Part shown: one piece after another, positions 16,670 to 25,609 of the stretch
Position numbering within the stretch: position 1 is the first letter of the stretch
Layout: each line of letters begins with the position of its first letter
Assembly (NCBI RefSeq): GCF_016863635.1
Contig: NZ_BOPG01000103.1
Coordinates: forward strand, 1 to 64,000
DNA: 64,000 nt
Source: Virgisporangium aurantiacum
Lineage (GTDB): Bacteria > Actinomycetota > Actinomycetes > Mycobacteriales > Micromonosporaceae
Direction of reading: 5' to 3'
Made by a program: the position numbers and the translations under genes
The notes under the pieces: generated by a model
Databases searched by the model: none
The model's input: only the letters and a program-made list of their open reading frames with translations
Told to the model about the DNA's origin: nothing

Positions 16670-17884
16670 TCAGCGGTCGGATCGGAGCATGGTGACTGTG
16701 GGTCCGGCCTGCCAAAGCACCCCATGGGCGGTCGGGACGACTGTGACCACCCGATCCCAGGTGGTGACGGCGGCATTCTGCGGATTCTCCAGGGACCACA
16801 GCTGTTCGCCGCTGGCGACGTCGACGGCGCACAGTTGTGTCGTTGTGGCGAGCAGGGCGCGCCCGCCGGTGACCGCTGCAGCGTCCGCCGGGATAGGCTG
16901 GATCAGCCTGGGCTTGCCGTTGTCGGCGCGAATGTGCTTGACGCCGTCATTCATGCCTCGGCCGCCTTGGTAACTGACCAGGATTCCCGTCTCGTCAGCT
17001 GCCAAACACGTGGCGAAGCTCTCGATCTCCGTACCGAGTGGAACAGTCGCCAGGAGACGGCCGGACCGCAGGTCGAATCGGTTCAGCCGGACCGCAGTCC
17101 GATCGTGTTCCCGGAAGACGAAGCCGATCATCCACACCGAGCCAAACGCCACGACGGGTGGGTCCGGGTTGAAATTCTGTTTGCTGCCATCGACCGCCCA
17201 CAGCGGCTGGCCGGTGGCAAGGTCGGTAACCCGCAGGCCGCCATGGATGTGGTGGCCCTCAAAGTCCTCGGCGGATACGCCGATTCCAGCCGCAACGTCC
17301 AGCGCGGGTGGCGCCACGGCCAGGTTGCCCTCGGTGTCCATCCAATGCCGTGTTCCGTCCGCCGAGTAGGCCGCCAGGCCGTACGGCGTGTGGTAGTACA
17401 CGGTGTCGCCGCTCAGGCTGGGAAACCGTGCACCCTCTGGATTTTCGTGCTGCCAGCGCAGTGTGCCGTCGTGATCGAGTGCATGCACTACACCACCCGC
17501 ATCTGGCGTATTCGTCTCTACCGACGTGTTCAACACCCAGGTGTGCGTGCGCTCGTCGAACACGGCGTTGGAGCAAATGACAATGAGGTTGTCATCGGCG
17601 TCGCCGGACGTCACCACGGGGCCACCAGCGTCGTAACGCCACAGCTCGCGACCGTCCGACAGCGCAAGACAGCGTACCGTGCCATTCATGCTACTCCAGG
17701 CCACCCGGTCCGGCAGCACGACAATGCCCGACTCCCGCCCACCGCTCGGACAGTGCGAGCCGAAGCCAGGCAGCACGTCCCGCCACGCTACGATCGGCTC
17801 CCGGTCCGGCACCTGCTCGGCGCACCGACGGGTCCTGCGAAGATCTCCCAGGTAAGGCACGAAGGGGGATCCTACGTCGTGCAC
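16670..17884 (-). CDS. PQQ-like beta-propeller repeat protein
   Basis: A 404-residue protein built from repeated blades of the PQQ/BamB type (DGRELWRYDAGG, GTLRWQHENPEG, TGQPLWAVDGS, SGEQLWSLENP), each ending in the W-motif. No signal peptide is visible with the annotated start, so it may be cytoplasmic or the start may be wrong. Such propellers act as scaffolds or bind quinones or peptides, and no partner enzyme is adjacent. The next minus-strand gene at 18.05 kb is also propeller-like, so the two may form a functional pair. Confidence 0.75.
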   Translation of the reverse strand: MHDVGSPFVPYLGDLRRTRRCAEQVPDREPIVAWRDVLPGFGSHCPSGGRESGIVVLPDRVAWSSMNGTVRCLALSDGRELWRYDAGGPVVTSGDADDNLIVICSNAVFDERTHTWVLNTSVETNTPDAGGVVHALDHDGTLRWQHENPEGARFPSLSGDTVYYHTPYGLAAYSADGTRHWMDTEGNLAVAPPALDVAAGIGVSAEDFEGHHIHGGLRVTDLATGQPLWAVDGSKQNFNPDPPVVAFGSVWMIGFVFREHDRTAVRLNRFDLRSGRLLATVPLGTEIESFATCLAADETGILVSYQGGRGMNDGVKHIRADNGKPRLIQPIPADAAAVTGGRALLATTTQLCAVDVASGEQLWSLENPQNAAVTTWDRVVTVVPTAHGVLWQAGPTVTMLRSDR

Positions 17885-18049
17885 GACCCGCGGCGTACCC
17901 GTGGAACACCTCGCGCCAAATTAGCAGCACAAACGAAGATCAAGCGACTTTGAAATCCCCCTGGATTCCAAGGGGTGGCTCAGGTCGGCCGGTGCGGGCG
18001 GCCTTCCACGCTGACCGGGTGGCTTTCGAACAGCGGTTCCTCGACTCGC

Positions 18050-18979
18050 TCAACGGGCGCCGCTGACGTCTGCGCCGATGTCGACGCAACGGTATCCGTC
18101 GCCGTCATCGTGGAGGTAGAGGCGACTGCCGTGGCAGGCGAGGACGGCCCACTCCCGGATCGGTTGCCCATCCACGTCGACGATCCCCGCCGCCTCTGAC
18201 CGCTGGATCACCCCACCCACCAGCGCGCACCACGACAGCTCGTCGCCCGGACCCCCCGGTTCCACGGCACCGGCCACCAGCAGGCGGTCACCGTCGACGA
18301 CGATCGCGTGCACCCCGTCCACCGGGCTGTCGAACTCCTGCGTGACGCCTTCGCGGACCCGGATCAACGTGGCACGCCATCGAAATGCCCATGCCAGGCC
18401 GTCGCTGGCGTTGACCGCCGCGTCGCAGCAGGCGACGCCCGAACCCCACAACCGCCTGCCGTTGCCGTCCCACCGGATCAGACCGGAGAAGTCCACATCG
18501 TCATCGCTCCAGCCTTCATCCCCATGGGCCGTCCAGATCGTGCCGTCGTCGTCGACGACGACCTGCTCAAGCTGATCGCCGAGGGCGAACGCTCGCCGGT
18601 GCGCGCCGTCCGGGCCGAACACATGGGCGTTACGCCGTTCCCAACCCTGACCGGTCCACGGCTTGCAGAGAGAGACCACGAGCACCTCGCCGTCCGGCAG
18701 TAGGGCGATGCACGGGTACGACACGGGAAGAAACGCGAGGTCGACCCTGCGCCACTGGCCGGCCTCGAACACGAGCAACACCGCCGGGCAGGATCGAGGC
18801 GGAACATAGAAGGGCAGGCGGTTGCCGTGTGGCCCGTCGACGAAGCCACGAGCCACCGCCGGCTCCGTCGTGGCGAGTACCGCGAACCCGCCCGTCGCGT
18901 TGGCCGTGGCGGACACCATGAATTCCCCGTCTGCCAGCGGCGCCGGCGGAGCCACGCGCCTGGCGATGAACTCGATCAT
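18050..18979 (-). CDS. Hypothetical beta-propeller-like protein
   Basis: Not assigned to a named family. About 309 residues from ATG 18979 (MIEFIARRVAPP); an upstream start at 19006 is possible. The sequence alternates short beta strands with turns rich in Asp/Gly (LLPDGEVLVVSL, VVVDDDGTIWTAHGDEGW, IVVDGDRLLVAG), the look of a propeller or WD/NHL-like fold. No signal peptide. It diverges from the LuxR gene that starts the thiopeptide cluster and is probably outside that cluster. Confidence 0.6.
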   Translation of the reverse strand: MIEFIARRVAPPAPLADGEFMVSATANATGGFAVLATTEPAVARGFVDGPHGNRLPFYVPPRSCPAVLLVFEAGQWRRVDLAFLPVSYPCIALLPDGEVLVVSLCKPWTGQGWERRNAHVFGPDGAHRRAFALGDQLEQVVVDDDGTIWTAHGDEGWSDDDVDFSGLIRWDGNGRRLWGSGVACCDAAVNASDGLAWAFRWRATLIRVREGVTQEFDSPVDGVHAIVVDGDRLLVAGAVEPGGPGDELSWCALVGGVIQRSEAAGIVDVDGQPIREWAVLACHGSRLYLHDDGDGYRCVDIGADVSGAR

Positions 18980-19042
18980 CCGCCGGCAGCGTAGCACCGG
19001 AGCCACGTTGGCCGACCCCCCTGAAAGGCGTCAGAAAGTGGA

Positions 19043-19801
19043 TTGAAAGCCTTGATCAGTAGCGTCACCGCTCCATTGAAGGTCTTGGACGCGTGGGTGG
19101 CGGCGGGGCGAATGCGTAGGGATCAGGCGGACGTGATCGACCTCATCGTCGGCGGTGACGAGATCTACGACATGGCGGAGATCTACCGCGTGATACTGCG
19201 CGGCGCACCGGACATCAACGTCGTGGCCGGATTGCCCGCCACGACCGGCGACGGCAGGCGGCTGGTCGTCCTGGAACGCGTCGGCGAGCTGACCACCGAC
19301 TATTTCCGGCGGCCCAGATTTCTGGGTATCGCGGCGAAGTACGGCGCCAGACGGATGCTGATGATGGCGGTGAAGGTGCCGACGGACGCGGCGTTGGCCG
19401 GGCTGCGGGCGGGCGTCCGCGGCATCGCGCGTTTCGATACGACGCCCGAGTTCGTCCGGCAGTACGTCGTCGCGGTGGCCGACGGGCACGCGGTGATCGA
19501 GCCATGCGTGCTGGGCACGATTCTCGATGCCTACGCGGCGGACTTTCCGGCGCCAGAATTGGATGTCGTCGAAGCGATGCGGGATTTCACCGACCGCGAA
19601 TGCGAGGTCCTGACGTTGCTCGCCAGCGGCCTGGCGAACGTGGAGATCGCGAGGGCTCTGGGGGTGGCGGAAGCCACCGTGAAATTCCACGTCCACAACC
19701 TCCGGCACAAACTCGCCGTGCAGGAGCGGACGCAGATGGCCGCGTTCGCCTTCAGGACCGGTATCGTCCGGCCGCGCAACCTTCGCAGGGCACAGCGGTG
19801 A
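19043..19801 (+). CDS. LuxR-family regulator of the thiopeptide cluster
   Basis: First gene of the cluster, 252 residues, reading straight into the LanB gene. The C-terminus is a LuxR/GerE HTH (FTDRECEVLTLLASGLANVEI, then ATVKFHVHNLRHKL). The N-terminal ~170 residues resemble a receiver fold (DVIDLIVGGDEIYDM, VVAGLPATTGDGRRLVVLE, AGVRGIARFDTTPEF), but the usual acidic pocket and phospho-acceptor Asp are not clear, so it is probably an atypical, ligand- or phosphorylation-independent response regulator. TTG 19043 follows a weak AAAGTGGA. Likely cluster activator, by position. Confidence 0.8.
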   Translation: MKALISSVTAPLKVLDAWVAAGRMRRDQADVIDLIVGGDEIYDMAEIYRVILRGAPDINVVAGLPATTGDGRRLVVLERVGELTTDYFRRPRFLGIAAKYGARRMLMMAVKVPTDAALAGLRAGVRGIARFDTTPEFVRQYVVAVADGHAVIEPCVLGTILDAYAADFPAPELDVVEAMRDFTDRECEVLTLLASGLANVEIARALGVAEATVKFHVHNLRHKLAVQERTQMAAFAFRTGIVRPRNLRRAQR

Positions 19802-22293
19802 CGTGGCTGGTGTCCGGGCCGGTGGTCGTCCGGTCGGCGGAAACGTCCGCGGCCGGGATGGCCGACCTCGGTTGTCACGAAACGGCGAGGCTCGCAGGGG
19901 TTCTGGCGAGGGACGCGTCCACCCGGCGCGTCGAGGCGGCCGCCATCGCCGACGAGCTCCACATGGTCATCGGCCGGTTGCCGGACGACCTGCTGCGTCC
20001 GGAGCTGGTAGGCCTGCGGAGGTCGGTGGTCAACCAGCGGGCGCCCGATGGCCGGGAATGGAACAGCCGGACCAGGTCGAGGCTGACCACCGGGCTGATC
20101 GAGCGGATCGAGGAGTTTCTCGCGGCATGCTCAGCGTCGGCGGAGGCGCGGCGGTCGCTGGCCGACGCGCTGGAGCGGGACATCGGAACCTGCGCGACCC
20201 GTCTGGCGCGAACGATGTCGGGTTCCTCGTTCCGGCGTGCGGTTCTTCACGCGGATCCCGTGCTGTCCGGGACCCTCGAACGCTGGCTCCGCGACGGCCG
20301 CCCGCCACGGGCCGGAAAGCTGCGCCGCCTCGTCCGGTACTTCTCCCGTGCCGCGACGAAGACGAGCCCATACAGCAGTTTCATGCTCGCCGGATTCGCG
20401 GCCGACGATCAGCCGCGACGCACTGTCGTGGAAGTCGACGAGGGCTTTTTCGGTGCTGTGGTGGACGCGCTCGGCTCCGGGCGGCTTGTTCGCATCAACC
20501 CGAGCTGCGTCGAAACCGACGGCGTGATCGAGTTTCTGGGCCGTCCGCCGGGAGAACCCATCGTCCAGCTCCGGCAGACCCCCGCGGTGGCCGGGTGTCT
20601 GGGCGTCGTGCGCGATGGGCCACAGAGCCCGGCCTCGCTGGCCGCGGAACTCGTGCCACGGCTCGGAGTGCCGCCGAAGCAGGCGTCCCGGCTGGTCGAC
20701 CGGTTGCTGGAGATCGGCCTGCTGCAGGCGTACGTCCCGGTGCCGGATCTGGCCACGGACCGCTGGCAGGCTCTGATCCGTTCGTTGGAGCCGACCGACG
20801 TCCTGACGGCGTTGCTCGCCGACCTGCGAGCCGAGCTGCGCCGCCGGGTGCCGCTGTCCGACATCGCCGGTGAACGTGCGCATCAGGATCGCCTACGCGC
20901 GGTCGCCGGTGCCGTCGCGGACAAGGTCGGGCTGGACGGCGGTCACGAAAAGCCTTTCTACGAAACGACCGTCGGCGGAAAACGTGCGGCGCCGTCCTTC
21001 GACGCGGTCGCGGACGATCTCGGCGAGGCGCTGCGGTGGATGGTCGCGTTCGACTGGAAGATGCCGATCAGGGCGGCCGCCGGCGCGTTCTTCCGCGAGT
21101 GCTTCGGACCCGGCCGCTCCGTGTCGTACCTGCGGTTTCACCGCGCGGTGCAGGAGTGTCTCGCCGCGCCGGCACACGTGCGTGTCGGCCCGGCCGCTCG
21201 TGACATGTGCGCGCTGTTCGGCCCCGGGTCGCTGGCCGGCCTGTTCGCCCTGGAGCGGTGTGCGAACGCTCGGCTGCGCGAGCTCGCAAGCTGGCGGTGC
21301 GACACGCGCACGCGGATGCTGCGCGACGTGTCGCCCGACGGCGTGGTGCGCCTGACGCGCGCCCGGATCGCCGAGTCGGTCGCCCGGCGGCCCGGCTGGA
21401 TCGCCGATCCGCTCGCGGTCGCGTGTTACGTACAGGTGGTCGGGCCCGCCCGAGTCGTCCTGAACGCGGCGCACGACGGCCACGGACGGAACCGTACACG
21501 GCTCGCTCATCTCTTCGGGGAGGCCGGTCTCCGCGTTCCCGGCGGCGCCATCGACGCGGCGGCCGGCGCGGACGTCGTCATGGCCGAACTGGCCGGCACC
21601 CTGGGCTCGACGCTCAACCGCCGGGAGCCGGCCGCGCCGTACGAAATCGACTACCCGTTCACGGTCAGCGATCGGCCGGCGGACCGGCGGCTTCCGCTCG
21701 GTGAGCTTTCCGTGCGCCACAACCCGGCCACGGATCTCGTCGAGCTGTGGTCCGCGAGCGTCGGTCGCAGGGTGGTTCCGCTGCACCTCGGCATGCGCAC
21801 GGACGTGGCCCTGCCGCCCGCCGCGCGCCTTCTCCAGTACGGCTTCGGCGTGGACGTTACCGTGCACCAGGGCGCGCCGCCGCTGTCGCCGATCGACGTC
21901 TCTCCCGCCGACGCACAGATCCGGCGACGGCCGCGGGTCGACGTCGGCCGGGTGACCGTGCAACGCGCCCGATGGGACATTCCCACGGTCGCGGTTCCCG
22001 TCCGCCGGTCATCGGAGTCCGACGCCGACTGGCTGCTCCGGCTGACCGGGTGGCGCCTGGAGCACGACCTGCCGACCCGCAGCTTCGTCCGCACACCTCA
22101 GATCTGGCGGGGAGATGTCCTCCCCGTGTTGGGAAAACCGATCTTCGTCGACTTCGACAGCTGGCATCTGATCGACGTCTTCACGCGCGAGATCGGCGGC
22201 AAGCCGGTCGTCGCGATGGAGGAGGCGCTGCCGTGTCCGGCCGACGGTCACGTCGAGGAGTTCCTGGTTGAAATACGGCGTTCCGATGACTGA
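19798..22293 (+). CDS. Thiopeptide LanB-type dehydratase, glutamylation subunit (TbtB-like)
   Basis: The large subunit of a split class I lanthipeptide dehydratase, 831 residues. Enzymes of this family use glutamyl-tRNA to glutamylate Ser/Thr side chains before elimination. Landmarks of the Lant_dehydr_N domain are visible: KLRRLVRYFSRAATKTSPYS near residues 175-195, the family's conserved K-T-S-P-Y/R-S segment, and SYLRFHRAVQ mid-protein. The GTG start overlaps the LuxR stop (GTGA), and the end overlaps the next gene, so all are one operon. Length matches thiopeptide LanB-N proteins; no elimination domain is fused, which is supplied by the next gene. Confidence 0.92.
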   Translation: MTWLVSGPVVVRSAETSAAGMADLGCHETARLAGVLARDASTRRVEAAAIADELHMVIGRLPDDLLRPELVGLRRSVVNQRAPDGREWNSRTRSRLTTGLIERIEEFLAACSASAEARRSLADALERDIGTCATRLARTMSGSSFRRAVLHADPVLSGTLERWLRDGRPPRAGKLRRLVRYFSRAATKTSPYSSFMLAGFAADDQPRRTVVEVDEGFFGAVVDALGSGRLVRINPSCVETDGVIEFLGRPPGEPIVQLRQTPAVAGCLGVVRDGPQSPASLAAELVPRLGVPPKQASRLVDRLLEIGLLQAYVPVPDLATDRWQALIRSLEPTDVLTALLADLRAELRRRVPLSDIAGERAHQDRLRAVAGAVADKVGLDGGHEKPFYETTVGGKRAAPSFDAVADDLGEALRWMVAFDWKMPIRAAAGAFFRECFGPGRSVSYLRFHRAVQECLAAPAHVRVGPAARDMCALFGPGSLAGLFALERCANARLRELASWRCDTRTRMLRDVSPDGVVRLTRARIAESVARRPGWIADPLAVACYVQVVGPARVVLNAAHDGHGRNRTRLAHLFGEAGLRVPGGAIDAAAGADVVMAELAGTLGSTLNRREPAAPYEIDYPFTVSDRPADRRLPLGELSVRHNPATDLVELWSASVGRRVVPLHLGMRTDVALPPAARLLQYGFGVDVTVHQGAPPLSPIDVSPADAQIRRRPRVDVGRVTVQRARWDIPTVAVPVRRSSESDADWLLRLTGWRLEHDLPTRSFVRTPQIWRGDVLPVLGKPIFVDFDSWHLIDVFTREIGGKPVVAMEEALPCPADGHVEEFLVEIRRSDD

Positions 22294-23131
22294 CCACCGC
22301 TGGATCGGTGTCCACCTGTTTCACAATGACGATCTCGACGTCGTCCTACGCGGCCCGGTCAAATCGCTCGCCGCCTCCGACGCCGTGCGTCGCTGGTTCT
22401 TCCTCCGATACTGGGAAGGAGGCCGGCACATACGGTTCCGGATGCTGGTGGCAGACGCGTCGGCCGGTGCCGTGCGCGCCGAGGTCGCACGCCGCGCGCG
22501 CAGCTTCTTCAAGACCGTGCGGTCGTCATCGGTGCTCTCCGCCGACGAGTACCGGAGAACCGCCACCGTGCTGGCCGGGCAGGAGCGGCTGGACAGCTTT
22601 CTGACCCGGCAGCTTCCGGTCGACACGGCGCAGTTCATCGCCTACCGGCCGGAACATGACAAGTACGGTACGGGCGAGCCGCTGGCGCTGGTGGAGCACC
22701 ATTTCGCCGAATCGAGTGCGATCGCGCTGGCGTTGATCGACAAACGCGCGACCCGGCAACGCCGGCAGGCGGCGTTCGTCGTGCTTCTTGCCGCGGCATG
22801 GCTGTTCGGCGGCGCGCCCAATCCCGCGGCGCCGGCCATGGACGGGCTGGACGCCGCGTACGTCCAGCGTCATGCGGAACTCCGGCGCCTGGTGGAGAAG
22901 GCGCGCACCGCGGTCGAGGGTCGTGGGCACGACGCCCTGCTGGATCGTTGGCTGCGGTCGCTCGCACCACTCCGCGACCGGCATCCCGCCGCCGACCGTG
23001 GACTGCTGGACAACTGCGCGCACCTGCTGGCCAACCGGCTGGGAATCGACCTGGTTTCGGAGGCGGGTCTGAGATATCTGACCTCCCGCGCCGTTGCGGA
23101 TCAACGGCCTATCGAGGAGACACGCACATGA
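22286..23131 (+). CDS. Thiopeptide LanB C-terminal elimination protein (TbtC-like)
   Basis: A SpaB_C/thiopeptide-type biosynthesis domain protein of 281 residues. It should remove glutamate from the glutamylated precursor to give dehydroalanine or dehydrobutyrine. Signature stretches are WIGVHLFHNDDLDVVL at the N-terminus and WFFLRYWEGGRHIRFRM, in which the Trp/Arg-rich core of the domain is conserved. ATG 22286 overlaps the LanB-N stop by eight bases; TTG 22268 is an alternative. Split N and C subunits are characteristic of thiopeptides rather than class I lanthipeptides. Confidence 0.9.
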   Translation: MTDHRWIGVHLFHNDDLDVVLRGPVKSLAASDAVRRWFFLRYWEGGRHIRFRMLVADASAGAVRAEVARRARSFFKTVRSSSVLSADEYRRTATVLAGQERLDSFLTRQLPVDTAQFIAYRPEHDKYGTGEPLALVEHHFAESSAIALALIDKRATRQRRQAAFVVLLAAAWLFGGAPNPAAPAMDGLDAAYVQRHAELRRLVEKARTAVEGRGHDALLDRWLRSLAPLRDRHPAADRGLLDNCAHLLANRLGIDLVSEAGLRYLTSRAVADQRPIEETRT

Positions 23132-24174
23132 GCTGGCACAGTGTGCATATCGGCTACCACGACGCGGACCTCGGTCCGCTGCTGCTCGACGGTGTGCGGC
23201 CGGCGATGGAACGGCTGGCCGGGGATCGCGCGTTCTTCGTTCCGCACTGGCGGCGCGGCCCGCACGTCCGGCTCAACTTCGACGTCGCGGGCAACCGCTA
23301 CCGGGAGACGATCCGACCGGTGCTCGACGAGACGGTCGGCGGCTGGCTGGCGGCCCATCCGTCGACGACCCACCTCCGTCCGGACGAGCACCTGCCGGCG
23401 CACCGGCGTCTGGCCGAGCTGGAATGCGACACCGGCCCGCTCGTCCCGTGGTACGCCGACAACTCGATCAACGACGCGGACCACGACGACAGATCCGCCG
23501 TCCTGGGCGGTACGGCGGCGGCGCTGGTGGCCGACTTCTACGTGCGTACCAACGATCTCGCCTTCCAGACGTTCGCGGCCGTTCGCGCCGGAGAGTCCCG
23601 CATGGCCGTGGCCTTCGACCTCATGCTGGCCACCGCGCACACGTTCGTCGAGGGCGGCCTGGCCGACGGTTTCGTCTCGTTCCGCTCGCATGCCGAGGGG
23701 TTCCTGGAGAACTTCGCCGAGGGCCGCGGCCAGCGAGCCGGCTGGGATGCCGCGTACGCGCGTCGCCGCGGCGCGTTCGCGCGGCGGTTGCGGCTCTTCC
23801 TGGACGCCCCGGAGCCGGCGCCGCTGGTCGCCCGGTGGCTGGTGGCGGCCGGGGAACTGGCCGGCGCCGGTGAATCGTCGTTGAACAGCGGTGAACTCAC
23901 GTTCGACAACGGGACCGGACCGGCGGGAGTCATCGCGAACCGGAGCGGTTTTCACCGCGCGCTCGCGGAGAACCGGACGTGGCGGGAGGAGGTGCTGCCG
24001 TCGACCTGGTTCGGCGTCTTCCGCCTCGTCCTCAACGCCCTCTACCTGCACCTGACCAGAGTGGGGATCACACCCGTCGAGAGGTTCTTCCTGTGCCATG
24101 CGGCGGCGAACGCCGTCGAGGAGGAGTTTCGGCTGTCGGCAGCCGATCTCGTCACGAGCGAATGGAGGCGATGA
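23128..24174 (+). CDS. [4+2] pyridine synthase (TbtD-like)
   Basis: A 348-residue protein of the same SpaB_C superfamily as the preceding gene but diverged. It starts WHSVHIGYHDADLGPLLLDG and keeps FFVPHWRRGPHVRLNF. In thiopeptide pathways such a paralogue catalyses the formal aza-[4+2] cycloaddition between two dehydroalanines, forms the central pyridine or dehydropiperidine, and ejects the leader peptide. ATGA overlap with the previous gene and a GAGGAGA ribosome site. Having two SpaB_C-like proteins in a row is the hallmark that distinguishes this cluster from a simple LAP or lanthipeptide cluster. Confidence 0.87.
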   Translation: MSWHSVHIGYHDADLGPLLLDGVRPAMERLAGDRAFFVPHWRRGPHVRLNFDVAGNRYRETIRPVLDETVGGWLAAHPSTTHLRPDEHLPAHRRLAELECDTGPLVPWYADNSINDADHDDRSAVLGGTAAALVADFYVRTNDLAFQTFAAVRAGESRMAVAFDLMLATAHTFVEGGLADGFVSFRSHAEGFLENFAEGRGQRAGWDAAYARRRGAFARRLRLFLDAPEPAPLVARWLVAAGELAGAGESSLNSGELTFDNGTGPAGVIANRSGFHRALAENRTWREEVLPSTWFGVFRLVLNALYLHLTRVGITPVERFFLCHAAANAVEEEFRLSAADLVTSEWRR

Positions 24175-24175
24175 C

Positions 24176-25609
24176 ATGACAGCGACCGGCACCGCGACGT
24201 CGGCGACCTGCGGCGAGCGGTGGAAACTCCGCGCCGGTGTGGCGAAGACGACCGTACCGGAGACGGGAAGCTTCCTGGTCGCCTGGCCGGTGGACGAGCT
24301 GCTCGGCCGGTTGGACGACCGGCAGGAGGCGGTGCTGAGAGCGCTCGCCGAACGGCCGCACACGATCGAGGAACTGGCGGCGCTCGCCGGCGACGCGGGT
24401 GCCGTGCGGACGTTCGTGTCGGTCCTTCGCGACGGCGGATGGCTGGAGCTGACGGTGACCCACCACGGCCGGGACGTCTACACCGTCCGCCCGCTGCGTG
24501 CGGTTCCGCCCCGCCCACCTGAGCCGCCGGAGGCCGCGCTCGAGCTTTCGCGTTTCGTGCAGGTGCGTCCGACCGGTGGCGAACTGGTGGTGGAGTCCGC
24601 GCGATCGTGGTGCGACATCGTCGTCCATGACGCCGGCTGGTTCGCCCACTTCGCCGCGCTCGCCACGAGGTCCCCGGAGCCGGTCGGCCGCGACCCCGAA
24701 CTCTCGGCGCGCGGCATCCGTGACCTGCGCTGGGCCGGAATGCTGGTGGCCGGCGAAGGGGAGAACATCGCGGCCAGCCAGTGGAAACCGCACGAGCTGT
24801 GGTTTCACGAGCGCAGCCGGCTCGGTTACCGGAGCGCGTACGGCACGCGGTACGGCCGGACCCAGTGGGCGAAGGGCCGCGTCGATCCGCTGCCGGCCGT
24901 GCCGGGCCTGCCGAACGGTGCGCGCACGGCCCTGTTCCGGCCCGACCTCGTACGCCTCCGCGAGTCCGACATGACCCTGACCGCGGCGCTGGAGGATCGG
25001 GCGTCACGGCGCGAGCACGACGATGCCGAGCCGCTGACCCTCGACCAGTTGGCGGAGTTCCTCTATCGCTGCGCCCGGATCCGCATGATCCGAGAACACG
25101 ACGGGGTCGAGTACGCGAGCCGCCCGTACCCGTCCGGCGGAGCGAGCTACGAACTGGAGATCTATCCGGTCGTGCGGAACGTCGACGGTCTGGCGACCGG
25201 GATGTACCACTACGACTCGGAGAACCACGAACTGAGAACGGTGGCCGACCGGGCGAACCGCTGGGTGCGCCGGCTGCTGCGATCGGCCGGCCAGGCCACC
25301 GGCCGGACGGACCGGCCGCAGGTCGTTCTGGTGTTGTCGGCTCGGGTGGGCCGGGTGATGTGGGCCTACGAGAACATGGCCTACGCCCTGGTTCTCAAGC
25401 ACGTAGGCGTTCTCTACCAGACGATGTATCTGGTCGCGACCTCGATGGGCCTGGCCGGCTGTGCGATCGGTGGCGGCGACTCGATGGCGTTCAGCCGCGC
25501 GACCGGCCTGGACCCGTTGGTCGAGTGTTCGGTCGGCGAGTTCACTCTGGGCCGCTTGGTTCCGGAGATCTCGGTATGGGACCTGGCGGGGGCGGGCGAT
25601 GGGGATTGA
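24176..25609 (+). CDS. Azoline dehydrogenase, SagB type (TbtE-like)
   Basis: FMN-dependent oxidation of thiazolines to thiazoles. The C-terminal ~200 residues are a McbC/SagB nitroreductase-like domain, with YPSGGASYELEIYPVV as the flavin-binding landmark and MAYALVLKHVGVLYQTMYLVA as its helical core. The N-terminal ~250 residues are the extra domain seen in thiopeptide enzymes, starting with a winged-helix-like block (LDDRQEAVLRALAERPHTIE). ATG 24176 follows GGAGG. It overlaps the next gene by 11 bases. 477 residues, about the usual length. Confidence 0.88.
   Translation: MTATGTATSATCGERWKLRAGVAKTTVPETGSFLVAWPVDELLGRLDDRQEAVLRALAERPHTIEELAALAGDAGAVRTFVSVLRDGGWLELTVTHHGRDVYTVRPLRAVPPRPPEPPEAALELSRFVQVRPTGGELVVESARSWCDIVVHDAGWFAHFAALATRSPEPVGRDPELSARGIRDLRWAGMLVAGEGENIAASQWKPHELWFHERSRLGYRSAYGTRYGRTQWAKGRVDPLPAVPGLPNGARTALFRPDLVRLRESDMTLTAALEDRASRREHDDAEPLTLDQLAEFLYRCARIRMIREHDGVEYASRPYPSGGASYELEIYPVVRNVDGLATGMYHYDSENHELRTVADRANRWVRRLLRSAGQATGRTDRPQVVLVLSARVGRVMWAYENMAYALVLKHVGVLYQTMYLVATSMGLAGCAIGGGDSMAFSRATGLDPLVECSVGEFTLGRLVPEISVWDLAGAGDGD

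Noticed and set aside
16097..17953. 618-codon plus-strand frame
   Set aside because: It covers the complement of the PQQ-repeat gene and the methyltransferase pseudogene; no domain pattern.
19798..24174. Class I lanthipeptide cluster
   Set aside because: No LanC cyclase is present, LanB is split, and a second SpaB_C paralogue plus azole genes indicate a thiopeptide.
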